Below, piece by piece: positions 18,077-24,533 of a stretch of DNA of 64,000 bases (position 1 is the stretch's first letter; every line of letters begins with the position of its first letter). The position numbers and the translations under genes were made by a program. The notes beneath the pieces are model-generated. The model did no database searches. It saw only the letters and a list, made by a program, of their open reading frames with translations, and was not told where the DNA came from. This DNA comes from JAAZKI01 sp012799905 (GTDB lineage: Bacteria > Verrucomicrobiota > Lentisphaeria > Oligosphaerales > Oligosphaeraceae). The stretch is from contig JBMNFR010000001.1 of assembly GCA_050949415.1 (NCBI GenBank), positions 478,283-542,282 on the forward strand, given 5' to 3'.

Positions 18077-18402
18077 TCCCTGGCCTCCCATTCTGTGCAT
18101 TCGCCTTTGACGCCTTTTGAACAGATGGATAACCGGCATTGGCGACAGTTTTGGTTGTCGCACCTGGTGCCTTTTAAGCAAGCTGGCTCGCGATAGTGTT
18201 GGCAGTTAGAGCAGTCGGCAATTGGCCTGTCAAGCCCCTGGGAGGCAAGGATCATCTTAAAGGCTTGCGTCCATATCCGCTGCGCCGGTGCGCTGCCTCG
18301 CTTAAAGTCTTCCGGGAATACGTCGTACAAATCCCGCAGGTCGGCTCCGTAACGCCAGTCCTCGAATCGACGCATGATCCTGTAGGCTTCTTTTAAGGTC
18401 AT
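18073..18402 (-). CDS. Cys-rich early phage protein
   Basis: 109 residues, start at 18402 after GAAAGGAAAGATGAT. The N-terminal half is helical (EAYRIMRRFEDWRYG). The C-terminal half has eight Cys in patterns such as CSNCQHY, CDNQNCRQC and CSKG, which suggests bound zinc or an iron-sulfur cluster. Translationally coupled with the zinc-ribbon gene downstream. Not assigned to a family. Confidence 0.7.
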   Translation of the reverse strand: MTLKEAYRIMRRFEDWRYGADLRDLYDVFPEDFKRGSAPAQRIWTQAFKMILASQGLDRPIADCSNCQHYREPACLKGTRCDNQNCRQCRLSICSKGVKGECTEWEARE

Positions 18403-18403
18403 A

Positions 18404-18520
18404 TCATCTTTCCTTTCTGCTGAATACGAACCAGATGATGCCCCCCAGGCCCCAGGCCGCCAGCAACCCCAAGTTGCCGACGACGACTACACATAGGAAA
18501 TTGACGATTGTTTCTTGCAT
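18404..18520 (-). CDS. 38-residue single-pass membrane peptide
   Basis: ATG at 18520 preceded by GGGGGACAGTC; stop at 18404, two bases before the start of the next gene. The peptide is one hydrophobic helix (VNFLCVVVVGNLGLLAAWG, then IIWFVF) with a basic end (SRKER). The tight packing in the operon supports it as real. Function unknown; a small membrane effector or exclusion peptide is possible. Confidence 0.5.
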   Translation of the reverse strand: MQETIVNFLCVVVVGNLGLLAAWGLGGIIWFVFSRKER

Positions 18521-18637
18521 GACTGTCCCCCAGGGAGTTATATTGAGTCGGCGCCGCCGGAGTCTTGTTATACCTTTACCCGGGTATGGCTCCGGCGGGC
18601 CGAAATGCAATTGAGAGATTGAAAGTGAGGGCTCACT

Positions 18638-18859
18638 ATGAAAAAAAGCGATGTCAACGTGGCTCAGGATTATTTTCGGGAGGCATCTGAGATTCTTGGT
18701 CCAGAGATGACAGAGAAGGGGGAAACTCCTCCCAGTGAGTGGCAATCCGTATACAATTTGGCCTTTGGGCTGGAGCATCTTGCCTGCGCAACTCGGGCTC
18801 TGCAACAGGAGGTGAAGGCGGTGAAGGATGAGTTGTATCGACCGCGCTCACGCTCTTGA
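18638..18859 (+). CDS. Small helical protein, antisense to the leftward operon
   Basis: 73 residues on the plus strand: MKKSDVNVAQDYFREASEIL and an amphipathic helical C-terminus. A GTGAGGG lies upstream of the ATG. It overlaps the minus-strand frame at 18654-18962 almost fully. The composition of this protein is natural, while the overlapped part of the minus-strand product is Pro/Ser/Arg-rich as expected of a shadow. Still, at most one of the two is likely expressed in full. Confidence 0.5.
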   Translation: MKKSDVNVAQDYFREASEILGPEMTEKGETPPSEWQSVYNLAFGLEHLACATRALQQEVKAVKDELYRPRSRS

Positions 18860-18962
18860 TCCGCATAATGGCCCTTAGCAGGTCGCAGATGAAATCACGC
18901 TCCGGCTTGAACGGGGCGGTGATTTCCCATGTGTACTTGTTCTTTCTGGTTATTTCAATCAT
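18654..18962 (-). CDS. Hypothetical protein coupled to the antirepressor gene
   Basis: About 102 residues. The start lies in an ATGATGATGA string that overlaps the stop of the antirepressor gene, with AGAAGG upstream, which argues for translation. The first ~40 residues (IEITRKNKYTWEITAPFKPE, then a helix) look like real protein. The remainder is Pro-rich and is antisense to the plus-strand gene at 18638, so the natural product may be shorter or the gene damaged. Confidence 0.4.
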   Translation of the reverse strand: MIEITRKNKYTWEITAPFKPERDFICDLLRAIMRIKSVSAVDTTHPSPPSPPVAEPELRRQDAPAQRPNCIRIATHWEEFPPSLSSLDQESQMPPENNPEPR

Positions 18963-19674
18963 CATCATTCCTTCTGGTTTTATTGGTGGTCAGCCAAAAA
19001 GGCGATTGTGACATCCGGGCCAGCGCCCGGTTGTAGGTGCTGGGGTGGATGTTTTCGCGCTCATATTGGGCCGCCCAGGCGGCGACGCGGCCGGGGATGG
19101 GCGCCGAGGCCTCAAGGGCCTCGGCGGCCAACGTGGCAAACTCGTCGGCATCGGTGATGCGACATCGTTCAGCAATTCCCGCCAGGTTGGCGCGGATTTC
19201 AGCGGCATTTTGCCGCGCCACGCGCTCAACCGCAGCATGGACATCCGCCAAGGTGGCGCGGACAACGGGGACGGACGCCGCGGGAGCGGAGGCGGGAGTG
19301 GGAGTGGGAGTTGGGGAGGCGGAGTGATTGCCGCCCAAAAAATGCTTCGCTAATACATGGTAGCACTCGCGCTGATATTTGATTATTAGCTCCCGACGCG
19401 CCCCCTTGTGGCGGCGTGAGTCAATCCTAAAAAGCCAGCCGTTGAAATAATCGAGGGGGAGACAAACCATTTCATATCGCTTGCCGTCGGCACCAGTTAT
19501 GGGTGCGGTACCCATAACTGACGACAGCACAGGGTCGGATTTAATGGATTTCAGGTGTGTTGGCCAATCCACTCCCAGCGCTTCGCAGACTGGCTTTATG
19601 GCAATGAAAGGCTTGCCGTCTTTCACAACGGCTTCGATGGTGGTGTGATAGAATGCGACTCGTTCAATTTTCAT
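18955..19674 (-). CDS. Phage antirepressor with P22_AR_N domain
   Basis: A 239-residue protein whose N-terminal ~115 residues match the P22 antirepressor N-terminal domain: FIAIKPVCEALGVDW, DPVLSSVM, MVCLPLDYFNGWLF and YQRECYHVL. A Ser/Thr/Pro/Ala linker (~117-135) joins a helical C-terminal domain (~136-239). In P22-like phages such proteins inactivate the CI-type repressor. The ATG follows AAGGAGCCAAACA. An operator-like palindrome lies 20 bases upstream of the start (19694-19706). It is transcribed leftward, after the RHH gene. Confidence 0.9.
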   Translation of the reverse strand: MKIERVAFYHTTIEAVVKDGKPFIAIKPVCEALGVDWPTHLKSIKSDPVLSSVMGTAPITGADGKRYEMVCLPLDYFNGWLFRIDSRRHKGARRELIIKYQRECYHVLAKHFLGGNHSASPTPTPTPASAPAASVPVVRATLADVHAAVERVARQNAAEIRANLAGIAERCRITDADEFATLAAEALEASAPIPGRVAAWAAQYERENIHPSTYNRALARMSQSPFWLTTNKTRRNDDD

Positions 19675-19693
19675 TGTTTGGCTCCTTAGTTTC

Positions 19694-19706
19694 TAACCAG
19701 TGGTTA
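19694..19706. promoter_or_regulatory. Operator candidate 1, TAACC-N3-GGTTA
   Basis: Perfect palindrome TAACC-AGT-GGTTA between the RHH gene stop and the antirepressor start. The same arms with a different spacer occur at 19978-19990. The pair brackets the RHH gene and fits binding sites for the repressor or the RHH protein. Confidence 0.6.
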
Positions 19707-19724
19707 TAATTTGGGGCAAAAAAA

Positions 19725-19889
19725 TCATTTGGAACTAATTAAATCATCTGTCGCCTTTTCAACTAATTCTTTAATAGTCATGTCATTTTTGACTGCATAA
19801 AGCTTGTACCTCCGATGTTTTGCTGATGAGATTTCCACCGTACGTGTCTTACGTTCTTGAGGTGGATTGCTACTTGTTTTTCTAGCCAT
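19725..19889 (-). CDS. 54-residue ribbon-helix-helix (Arc/MetJ-type) protein
   Basis: A short gene: ATG at 19889 after TAAGGAGAAAATCAA, a strong ribosome-binding site, and stop at 19725. The protein has a basic arm (MARKTSSNPPQERKTRTVEI, where RTVEI is the DNA-contact strand) and two helices (SSAKHRRYKLYAVKN and TIKELVEKATDDLI). That is the layout of Arc/MetJ/CopG repressors, which bind DNA as dimers. It is divergent from the HTH gene at 20034 and upstream of the antirepressor, as Arc is beside Ant in P22. A role in the lysogeny switch is therefore likely. Confidence 0.82.
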   Translation of the reverse strand: MARKTSSNPPQERKTRTVEISSAKHRRYKLYAVKNDMTIKELVEKATDDLISSK

Positions 19890-19977
19890 TTGATTTTCTC
19901 CTTAGATATATTACAGTTAATACCTGCTCGTGTTTGCGTATTCCAGTTTATTAGTTTTCAAGGTACAACGAATACTG

Positions 19978-19990
19978 TAACCTATGGTTA
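19978..19990. promoter_or_regulatory. Operator candidate 2, TAACC-N3-GGTTA
   Basis: Perfect palindrome TAACC-TAT-GGTTA in the 144-base gap between the divergent RHH and repressor-like genes, 44 bases before the plus-strand start. It matches the site at 19694-19706 in both arms. Exact promoter boxes could not be fixed by eye. Confidence 0.65.
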
Positions 19991-20033
19991 GACGTTTGCA
20001 AATAAAATTGTCAAAAAAAATAGGAGCAGTATT

Positions 20034-20507
20034 ATGACTTTTTCAGAAAACATTGGCGTTAAGATAGATACAGAAGTAAAAAATTTTTTACTCCGAGGCG
20101 TTCAACGCGAGGGTTTGAAAAGCAAATTCGCTCGTGCTATTGGTGTTACTGCGATGAACTTATCTCGTTGGCTTGGTGAGACAAAGAGAAATGTAGATTA
20201 CATCACCTGGGATCAGTGGGACAAGGTTCGCGACTACCTAATTAAAAACCGGGAAATCGACCCTACCGACACTCGCTGGATGCCTCCCAGCGCCCTGCGC
20301 GACGCCCTCGCCTCCTCGGCCGCGTCCGTCTCTGGCACCGGCAACATCGTTGCTGGTCGGGACGCCCACGCCACCCCTCTTTGCGCCGAGGAAATCGAAT
20401 CATTTCGTTCTGCCCTCATCATGGAGCTCATCGAGCTTGACATTGAGATAACCGCCAAAGACCAGGTGCTCAGGCTGGTGCGGAATTTTCGGCGGCGGCA
20501 GGATTAG
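20034..20507 (+). CDS. HTH phage repressor candidate
   Basis: A 157-residue protein with a helix-turn-helix at about residues 27-55 (KSKFARAIGVTAMNLSRWLG), a second helical part, a Ser/Gly/Ala linker (~90-110) and a helical C-terminus that may oligomerise. The ATG follows ATAGGAGCAGTATT. It is divergent from the RHH and antirepressor genes across a region with an operator-like palindrome, which is the position of a prophage repressor. No peptidase-type (LexA-like) C-terminal domain is seen, which fits control by an antirepressor. Confidence 0.75.
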   Translation: MTFSENIGVKIDTEVKNFLLRGVQREGLKSKFARAIGVTAMNLSRWLGETKRNVDYITWDQWDKVRDYLIKNREIDPTDTRWMPPSALRDALASSAASVSGTGNIVAGRDAHATPLCAEEIESFRSALIMELIELDIEITAKDQVLRLVRNFRRRQD

Positions 20508-20554
20508 AGATACGTTCGCGCCCCCCGCGCGAGCGCGTGAGGTGGAACGATGCC

Positions 20555-20612
20555 GGCGGCGGCGCATAAAAAAAGCCGGGCTGGATGCCCGGCGGGGTAG
20601 TTAAAGGAGAAA
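20555..20612 (-). terminator. Copy 1 of repeated terminator/leader element
   Basis: Hairpin GCCGGGC-TGGAT-GCCCGGC preceded on the plus strand by seven A bases, so it reads as an intrinsic terminator on the minus strand. It is followed by GGCGGGGTAGTTAAAGGAGAAA, the ribosome-binding leader of the next plus-strand gene. An almost identical segment occurs at 22640-22690 and a decayed one near 23540-23570. Confidence 0.75.
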
Positions 20613-20622
20613 GGTAGTGATT

Positions 20623-20769
20623 ATGAGTGACAGAACGAACCGACCAACAAAAAGCGATGCTGCGGGAAAACCGCCAATCAAAGCCGGCCATGACTTTGTC
20701 CCGCCAAAGCCAACCGCAATGCGCAATCCTCCCCCGCGCCCTACGTCAAAACCACCCAAAAAGGATTAG
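20623..20769 (+). CDS. 48-residue Pro/Lys-rich protein
   Basis: Reads MSDRTNRPTKSDAAGKPPIK and continues Pro/Lys-rich to PPKKD; stop at 20769. An in-frame GTG at 20617 lies nearer to the AAAGGAGAAA and may be the true start. It overlaps the convergent gene at 20766 by 4 bases. The product is likely disordered. The leader is shared with the gene at 22703, supporting expression. Function unknown. Confidence 0.5.
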   Translation: MSDRTNRPTKSDAAGKPPIKAGHDFVPPKPTAMRNPPPRPTSKPPKKD

Positions 20770-21266
20770 CTGGACGTTGGGAATGTAACTTCCATATATT
20801 GCTCAGCACGGTCTGCGGCAGCCTTTCTGACCCTTTCATCGTCACTGATACCCAGGGACATCATTTTATCAAAGACGTTTGCCTCTTCCAGCGTCAGAAA
20901 TTGAATCATTGTTTCAATATCTTTGTCATCCAAGTTTTCCGATTCGATTCTGCGCCATCCCATTTCGGCCTGTCGCTTGACTGGTTGGAATTCTGTCAAC
21001 GCCAGCTTCAATGCATCATCGTGTTTCACAACCTCAAAAAACGGCATTACGGAGCTTGCAATTTGCGTCAAGACAATGACCGTCGCATAGGCAAAGGCGA
21101 AATTGCTGTATAATAGCCAGGCAGCTAAGCTGCCGCCAGACAATATTGCCAGCAAAGCACCAATCCCCTGCCTCCGGCGGTGGTGCTTTTGAGAAAGGAG
21201 ATAGAGGTAATTGCTTTCATAGATGATAGTCTGCATCAGGTGAAAATACTGCGTTCTTGCGTCCAT
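20766..21266 (-). CDS. Two-TM membrane protein, possible exclusion/immunity factor
   Basis: A 166-residue membrane protein. Two adjacent hydrophobic segments at about residues 34-75 (LLAILSGGSLAAWLLY and ATVIVLTQIASSVM) form a hairpin, followed by a ~90-residue helical cytoplasmic tail. This layout resembles SLATT-type and other small membrane effectors, but no family match is claimed. The ATG at 21266 is placed by AAGGA. It lies in the moron-like region next to the repressor, where superinfection-exclusion genes are often found. Confidence 0.7.
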   Translation of the reverse strand: MDARTQYFHLMQTIIYESNYLYLLSQKHHRRRQGIGALLAILSGGSLAAWLLYSNFAFAYATVIVLTQIASSVMPFFEVVKHDDALKLALTEFQPVKRQAEMGWRRIESENLDDKDIETMIQFLTLEEANVFDKMMSLGISDDERVRKAAADRAEQYMEVTFPTSS

Positions 21267-21328
21267 GTCCATTTCCTTTCGCATGCAGGGTGAAAGCTAC
21301 AATATACACCGTTTATTTATATAAAGGA

Positions 21329-21410
21329 ATTCATTTCCCTGTATTGCGATTAGCCTCTTCTGCCTGCTTTTGCCGCGCCCTGATTTCATCCACGGTGAGC
21401 AGTTTGTCTA
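21329..21410. pseudogene. Remnant of a convergent gene pair (copy of 23041-23122)
   Basis: 82 bases that match 23041-23122 with two differences. In the intact copy the segment covers the overlapping 3' ends of the plus-strand gene 22703-23065 and the minus-strand gene 23043-23402. Here both reading frames are cut off: the left edge joins AT-rich DNA and the right edge joins TAAAGGAGAAATGAC, the same leader found before the gene at 22703. It is a scar of cassette replacement. Confidence 0.8.
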
Positions 21411-21425
21411 AAGGAGAAATGACTT

Positions 21426-21854
21426 ATGGAATCTGAACTTAAAGAATGCCTGCATGCAATGAACTGGAATGAACTTTCCAAACTCATTGATGAGGCAACG
21501 CGTATCCTTTCGGAAAAGGAAGACCAAGCCATTGGTGCGCTGGAAAATGCGCAGCATATCATGAAGGAGAAGCGTACGCGCCGGTTTCCGGACAGCGAAC
21601 GCGAAGCGCTAAACAGATTATTAGGTTTTGACGGGAGTTACAAGGAGGCGTACTCCGTCATGGCTAAGTTTGCCGAGATGGACGGAATCAAGCATGCCGT
21701 AGCCGCTTTTTCAGAAGGCACGATTTGGCCCGTCACCCAGGAATACAATAGCCTGCTGAGCATGCTATACAAATGCAATGATGGAGTAACTACCCAAGCA
21801 TGGAAGGATGCCAGGGAACGATTCTGGATGGAATTCGAAAAAGCGTCATTTTGA
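21426..21854 (+). CDS. Hypothetical protein of convergent pair 2
   Basis: A 142-residue helical soluble protein, not recognised. The N-terminal ~60 residues (LSKLIDEATRILSEKEDQAI) form long charged helices; the remainder is mixed. The ATG follows TAAAGGAGAAATGACTT. Its last 9 bases overlap the stop of the convergent gene at 21846. The same leader precedes the gene at 22703, which suggests exchangeable genes behind a shared expression signal. Confidence 0.7.
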   Translation: MESELKECLHAMNWNELSKLIDEATRILSEKEDQAIGALENAQHIMKEKRTRRFPDSEREALNRLLGFDGSYKEAYSVMAKFAEMDGIKHAVAAFSEGTIWPVTQEYNSLLSMLYKCNDGVTTQAWKDARERFWMEFEKASF

Positions 21855-22496
21855 ATATTCTTGTTGTATGTCTTGATACTGATTGAAATAAAAAGCCCCG
21901 AATCTGCATGGCGGTTCATCTGGAAATTTTTGCTTATACAACTTTTGCAGGCTCCGGGGGTCCACTGCCTTCTTTTCGGCGATAAGCTCTCGCATGCATT
22001 CTTCCAGGTATAGCACATTTGGCGGCCCGTCATCTCTTATATGCTGCGGGATTCCGACGAAATCATCGAGCAACATATAAAGCTCTCGGGCTTTTATGAT
22101 TTCATGATAAGAATTTGTATATGGATTGTGTTCATTAAGGATGTCTTTAAACAGCATCAACATGGCGAAATCCTGCGACCTGCTATAGCTTTTATAGATT
22201 CTTGACCATAAGTTCCTATATGCTTGCTCGTAGTCTATGGGTGGTTCGCTTTTTTTATTGTCGAACCGCACCGGCTTTTTCAATACATCTTTCAATAACT
22301 TATCGCGTGTAAACAAGGCGCCAAGGAAACTGCTGTAAGTGAAGTTTTCTCTGGCGATGTCTTTCAATTTCACGATTTGCACTTCGCGCATGGCTTCCCT
22401 GTCGAAGAAAGACACCTCAATAGCCAAGTCCTCATCTCCGTCAATAACCAGGCGCGCTTCAAACTTTGATGTTCGCTGAATTCTTTCCGACTGCAT
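21846..22496 (-). CDS. Hypothetical protein of convergent pair 2 (216 aa)
   Basis: Not recognised. The N-terminus is beta-rich (SKFEARLVIDGDEDLAIEVS) and the rest is helical with many Tyr and Phe (YEQAYRNLWSRIYKSYSRSQ). No signal peptide, membrane segment or clear catalytic motif. The start at 22496 is preceded on the minus strand by AAAGGAAAAAGAAC. Its upstream region is the first copy of the ~150-bp repeat also found upstream of the gene at 23402. Confidence 0.7.
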   Translation of the reverse strand: MQSERIQRTSKFEARLVIDGDEDLAIEVSFFDREAMREVQIVKLKDIARENFTYSSFLGALFTRDKLLKDVLKKPVRFDNKKSEPPIDYEQAYRNLWSRIYKSYSRSQDFAMLMLFKDILNEHNPYTNSYHEIIKARELYMLLDDFVGIPQHIRDDGPPNVLYLEECMRELIAEKKAVDPRSLQKLYKQKFPDEPPCRFGAFYFNQYQDIQQEYSK

Positions 22497-22506
22497 GTTC
22501 TTTTTC

Positions 22507-22690
22507 CTTTCATCTTATGCGTTTTCGGTGCGGCGTCGAACGACGCCCTATTGAATTATACGGCGTCCATCTCTCGCTGTCGGCCGGCGCTGGGGGAGAT
22601 GAGGTCTTGCCGCACGGGAGCCTGGAGTGAAGCCTTCGCCGGCGGCGCATAAAAAAAGCCGGGCTAGATGCCCGGCGGGGTAGTTAAAGG
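22507..22690. repeat. Repeated intergenic element, copy A
   Basis: Runs from the ribosome-binding region of the minus-strand gene to that of the plus-strand gene at 22703. It includes the hairpin GGCGTCG-AA-CGACGCC (22532-22547), a conserved block TTGAATTATACGGCGTCCAT, and at 22651-22676 a minus-strand terminator hairpin (A7, GCCGGGC-TAGAT-GCCCGGC). About 130 bases are nearly identical to 23408-23571. Probable promoter-terminator spacer between gene cassettes. Confidence 0.8.
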
Positions 22691-22702
22691 AGAAATGACA
22701 CA

Positions 22703-23065
22703 ATGGCTTACAAGCTGACCGAAAAACGCCTACAAAAGGCCACGCCGATTTTAGAGGAAGGCTTTGCATTTCTTGTTAAGACCAAGGGAGAGGCATTTTT
22801 ACCGAGGTCTTTTGAATATGCCTTACGCGACTGCTGGAATATCGGCTATCAGGAGTTGAAATCCATTATGCTGGACATGCTGCGCCATGATAAATATAAG
22901 TATCTTGCCGTGCGCTACATGGAGTTTTGCGACGGCACCGGCGTAAAGAGCGAATTCAAGCAGAGCCTGGCTCGCTTGCACGGCGTTAAAGGCTATGATC
23001 ATCTAACTTACAACATGGATCGAAAGCCATTCTGGGAGGGATTCATTTCCCTGTATTGCAATTAG
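22703..23065 (+). CDS. Hypothetical protein of convergent pair 3 (120 aa)
   Basis: Basic helical protein, not recognised (MAYKLTEKRLQKATPILEEG at the N-terminus; aromatic C-terminus ending ISLYCN). A strong TTAAAGGAGAAATGACACA leader precedes the ATG. It overlaps the convergent gene at 23043 by 23 bases. Its 3' end is duplicated as a fragment at 21329-21410. Confidence 0.7.
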   Translation: MAYKLTEKRLQKATPILEEGFAFLVKTKGEAFLPRSFEYALRDCWNIGYQELKSIMLDMLRHDKYKYLAVRYMEFCDGTGVKSEFKQSLARLHGVKGYDHLTYNMDRKPFWEGFISLYCN

Positions 23066-23402
23066 CCTCTTCTGCCTGCTTTTGCCGCGCCCGGATTTCA
23101 TCCACGGTGAGCAGTTTGTCTATTTGCTCAAGCGTAGATTCCCACTCAGGAACTTTTAAGGGGTCTTCCACCGTGAAAATTGAGCCACGGGCAAATTCCA
23201 ACGTGCGTTTCAAATCCCAGACAACCTCCCAAACCGCAAGCTGGGCCTCCTTGGAATCAAGCTCCACTATCAACCCATCCGGTTCATTTTGCGTCATCCT
23301 GACGCTGTTTTTCAGGCGCTCTTTTTTGTTGTTGACCCAACTCTGTATCCACCTACGGGTGGTAAGCAGCAGCTTGTCACTTGCACAATTTTTCACTGGC
23401 AT
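23043..23402 (-). CDS. Hypothetical protein of convergent pair 3 (119 aa)
   Basis: Helical and charged, with a Trp-rich middle (LAVWEVVWDLKRTLEFARGS) and a C-terminal coiled-coil-like helix (VDEIRARQKQAEEANC). ATG at 23402 follows AAGGAAGAACC. Function unknown. Its C-terminal codons are part of the 82-bp segment duplicated at 21329-21410. Confidence 0.65.
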   Translation of the reverse strand: MPVKNCASDKLLLTTRRWIQSWVNNKKERLKNSVRMTQNEPDGLIVELDSKEAQLAVWEVVWDLKRTLEFARGSIFTVEDPLKVPEWESTLEQIDKLLTVDEIRARQKQAEEANCNTGK

Positions 23403-23407
23403 GGTTC

Positions 23408-23571
23408 TTCCTTTCATGTTATGCGTTTTCCGGACGGCGTCGAACGACGCCCTGTTGAATTATACGGCGTCCATCTCTCGCTGGCGGCCGGCGCTGGGGG
23501 AGATGAGGTCTTGCCGCGCGAGCGCGTGGAGTGAAGCTTTCGGCGGCGGTGCATAAAACGCCGGACTAGGC
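23408..23571. repeat. Repeated intergenic element, copy B
   Basis: Second copy of the 22507-22690 element, starting with TTATGCGTTTTCC and the GGCGTCG-AA-CGACGCC hairpin. It diverges after TGCATAAAA: the terminator hairpin is reduced to a weak CGCCGGACTAGGCG. Its GCGCGAGCGCGTG segment matches the region just before the element at 20555, so the three copies are mosaics of one another. Confidence 0.78.
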
Positions 23572-23735
23572 GACAGGAGCCCCAGGCTGGGCAACAGGCC
23601 ATCTTCATGGAGCACGCTTGTTTTTCTTTAAGTAAGCAATAAATTACTTAACTAACTAACTAATAAATCACTTAATTAACTGGTGCCGCAAGTGCGCAGC
23701 AATCAAGGTCATGCAGGTGCGAGCAGGTTAGTCCA
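23572..23735. promoter_or_regulatory. AT-rich promoter/operator region of the cargo operon
   Basis: No gene. Base composition changes sharply to AT-rich here. It contains an 8-bp inverted repeat TTAAGTAA (23628-23635) and TTACTTAA (23644-23651), then a CTAA tandem run and TCACTTAATTAACT. These are good candidates for an operator controlling the three genes that follow. Confidence 0.5.
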
Positions 23736-24533
23736 ATGAGACAATTTTCAACACTGCAAGAAAGATATATTGAAGCATTCCTTCCTGATGACCTATCGGT
23801 CGAGGTGTACGACAACGCCTTGGGTGAATTGAAAAAGTTCCTTGAAGAGCGGTATCCGGAATCACATTACACAAGCCATCAAAACTGGAATTGCAATATC
23901 GTTATATCACCAAGCGGTGCTCCAAAATTAGAATCGAAATTGTCCTTTGCGCATGATATTTGGTCAAAAAAGAAGAATAAAAATGAGCAACGTGACTGGC
24001 GCGTGAGGATAGAAAAAAAGCGGCTTATCATAAACTATTGTAAAAATAAGATTGAGGACTCAGGAAGTTTTCCTGAATTTTTGAATTTTTGCGAACCCAT
24101 CATTAATTTTTATCTGAACAAATTAGCAATTCCCGCTTTTCCAAATATTAAATTGAGTTATCAATTTAAGTATGATTTTAATACTGTCGCCAACAAAATA
24201 TTTTGTGATGAAAAGTGGATTGAAATTAAAGATATATTCACCATTTTTGCTTCAACATATCAAAATGCGCCAAACGATTTTATGTCTTTCATTCCCCCAT
24301 ATCAACATGAACAAACACTGCGCTTAAAAGATGACTTCCTTTTGCATTCAAATCTTACAGCATCAGAAAGAAATGAAAAACTTGCCATTTTTATGACATT
24401 ATCTGCATGGCAAAGCAAAGAGGCGCCTTCGCCTTGTTCTTTATTAAGTGTGCTTTTTGATAAATTGAAAATAATCTATTGCCTCATGCTAACTAAAAAA
24501 GTACGAGATTATCTAAAGGATGACTGGAAGTGA
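23736..24533 (+). CDS. Cargo operon gene 1, TIGR04255-like hypothetical
   Basis: A 265-residue protein from clearly AT-rich DNA, unlike the surrounding phage genes. It is mixed in the N-terminal half (RVRIEKKRLIINYC), then helical, with a beta stretch IKLSYQFKYDF. This order loosely resembles the sporadically distributed TIGR04255 family, but the match is by eye and uncertain. No signal peptide. Only a weak ribosome-binding site precedes ATG 23736. It overlaps the next gene by 4 bases (GTGA), so the genes form an operon. Confidence 0.75.
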   Translation: MRQFSTLQERYIEAFLPDDLSVEVYDNALGELKKFLEERYPESHYTSHQNWNCNIVISPSGAPKLESKLSFAHDIWSKKKNKNEQRDWRVRIEKKRLIINYCKNKIEDSGSFPEFLNFCEPIINFYLNKLAIPAFPNIKLSYQFKYDFNTVANKIFCDEKWIEIKDIFTIFASTYQNAPNDFMSFIPPYQHEQTLRLKDDFLLHSNLTASERNEKLAIFMTLSAWQSKEAPSPCSLLSVLFDKLKIIYCLMLTKKVRDYLKDDWK

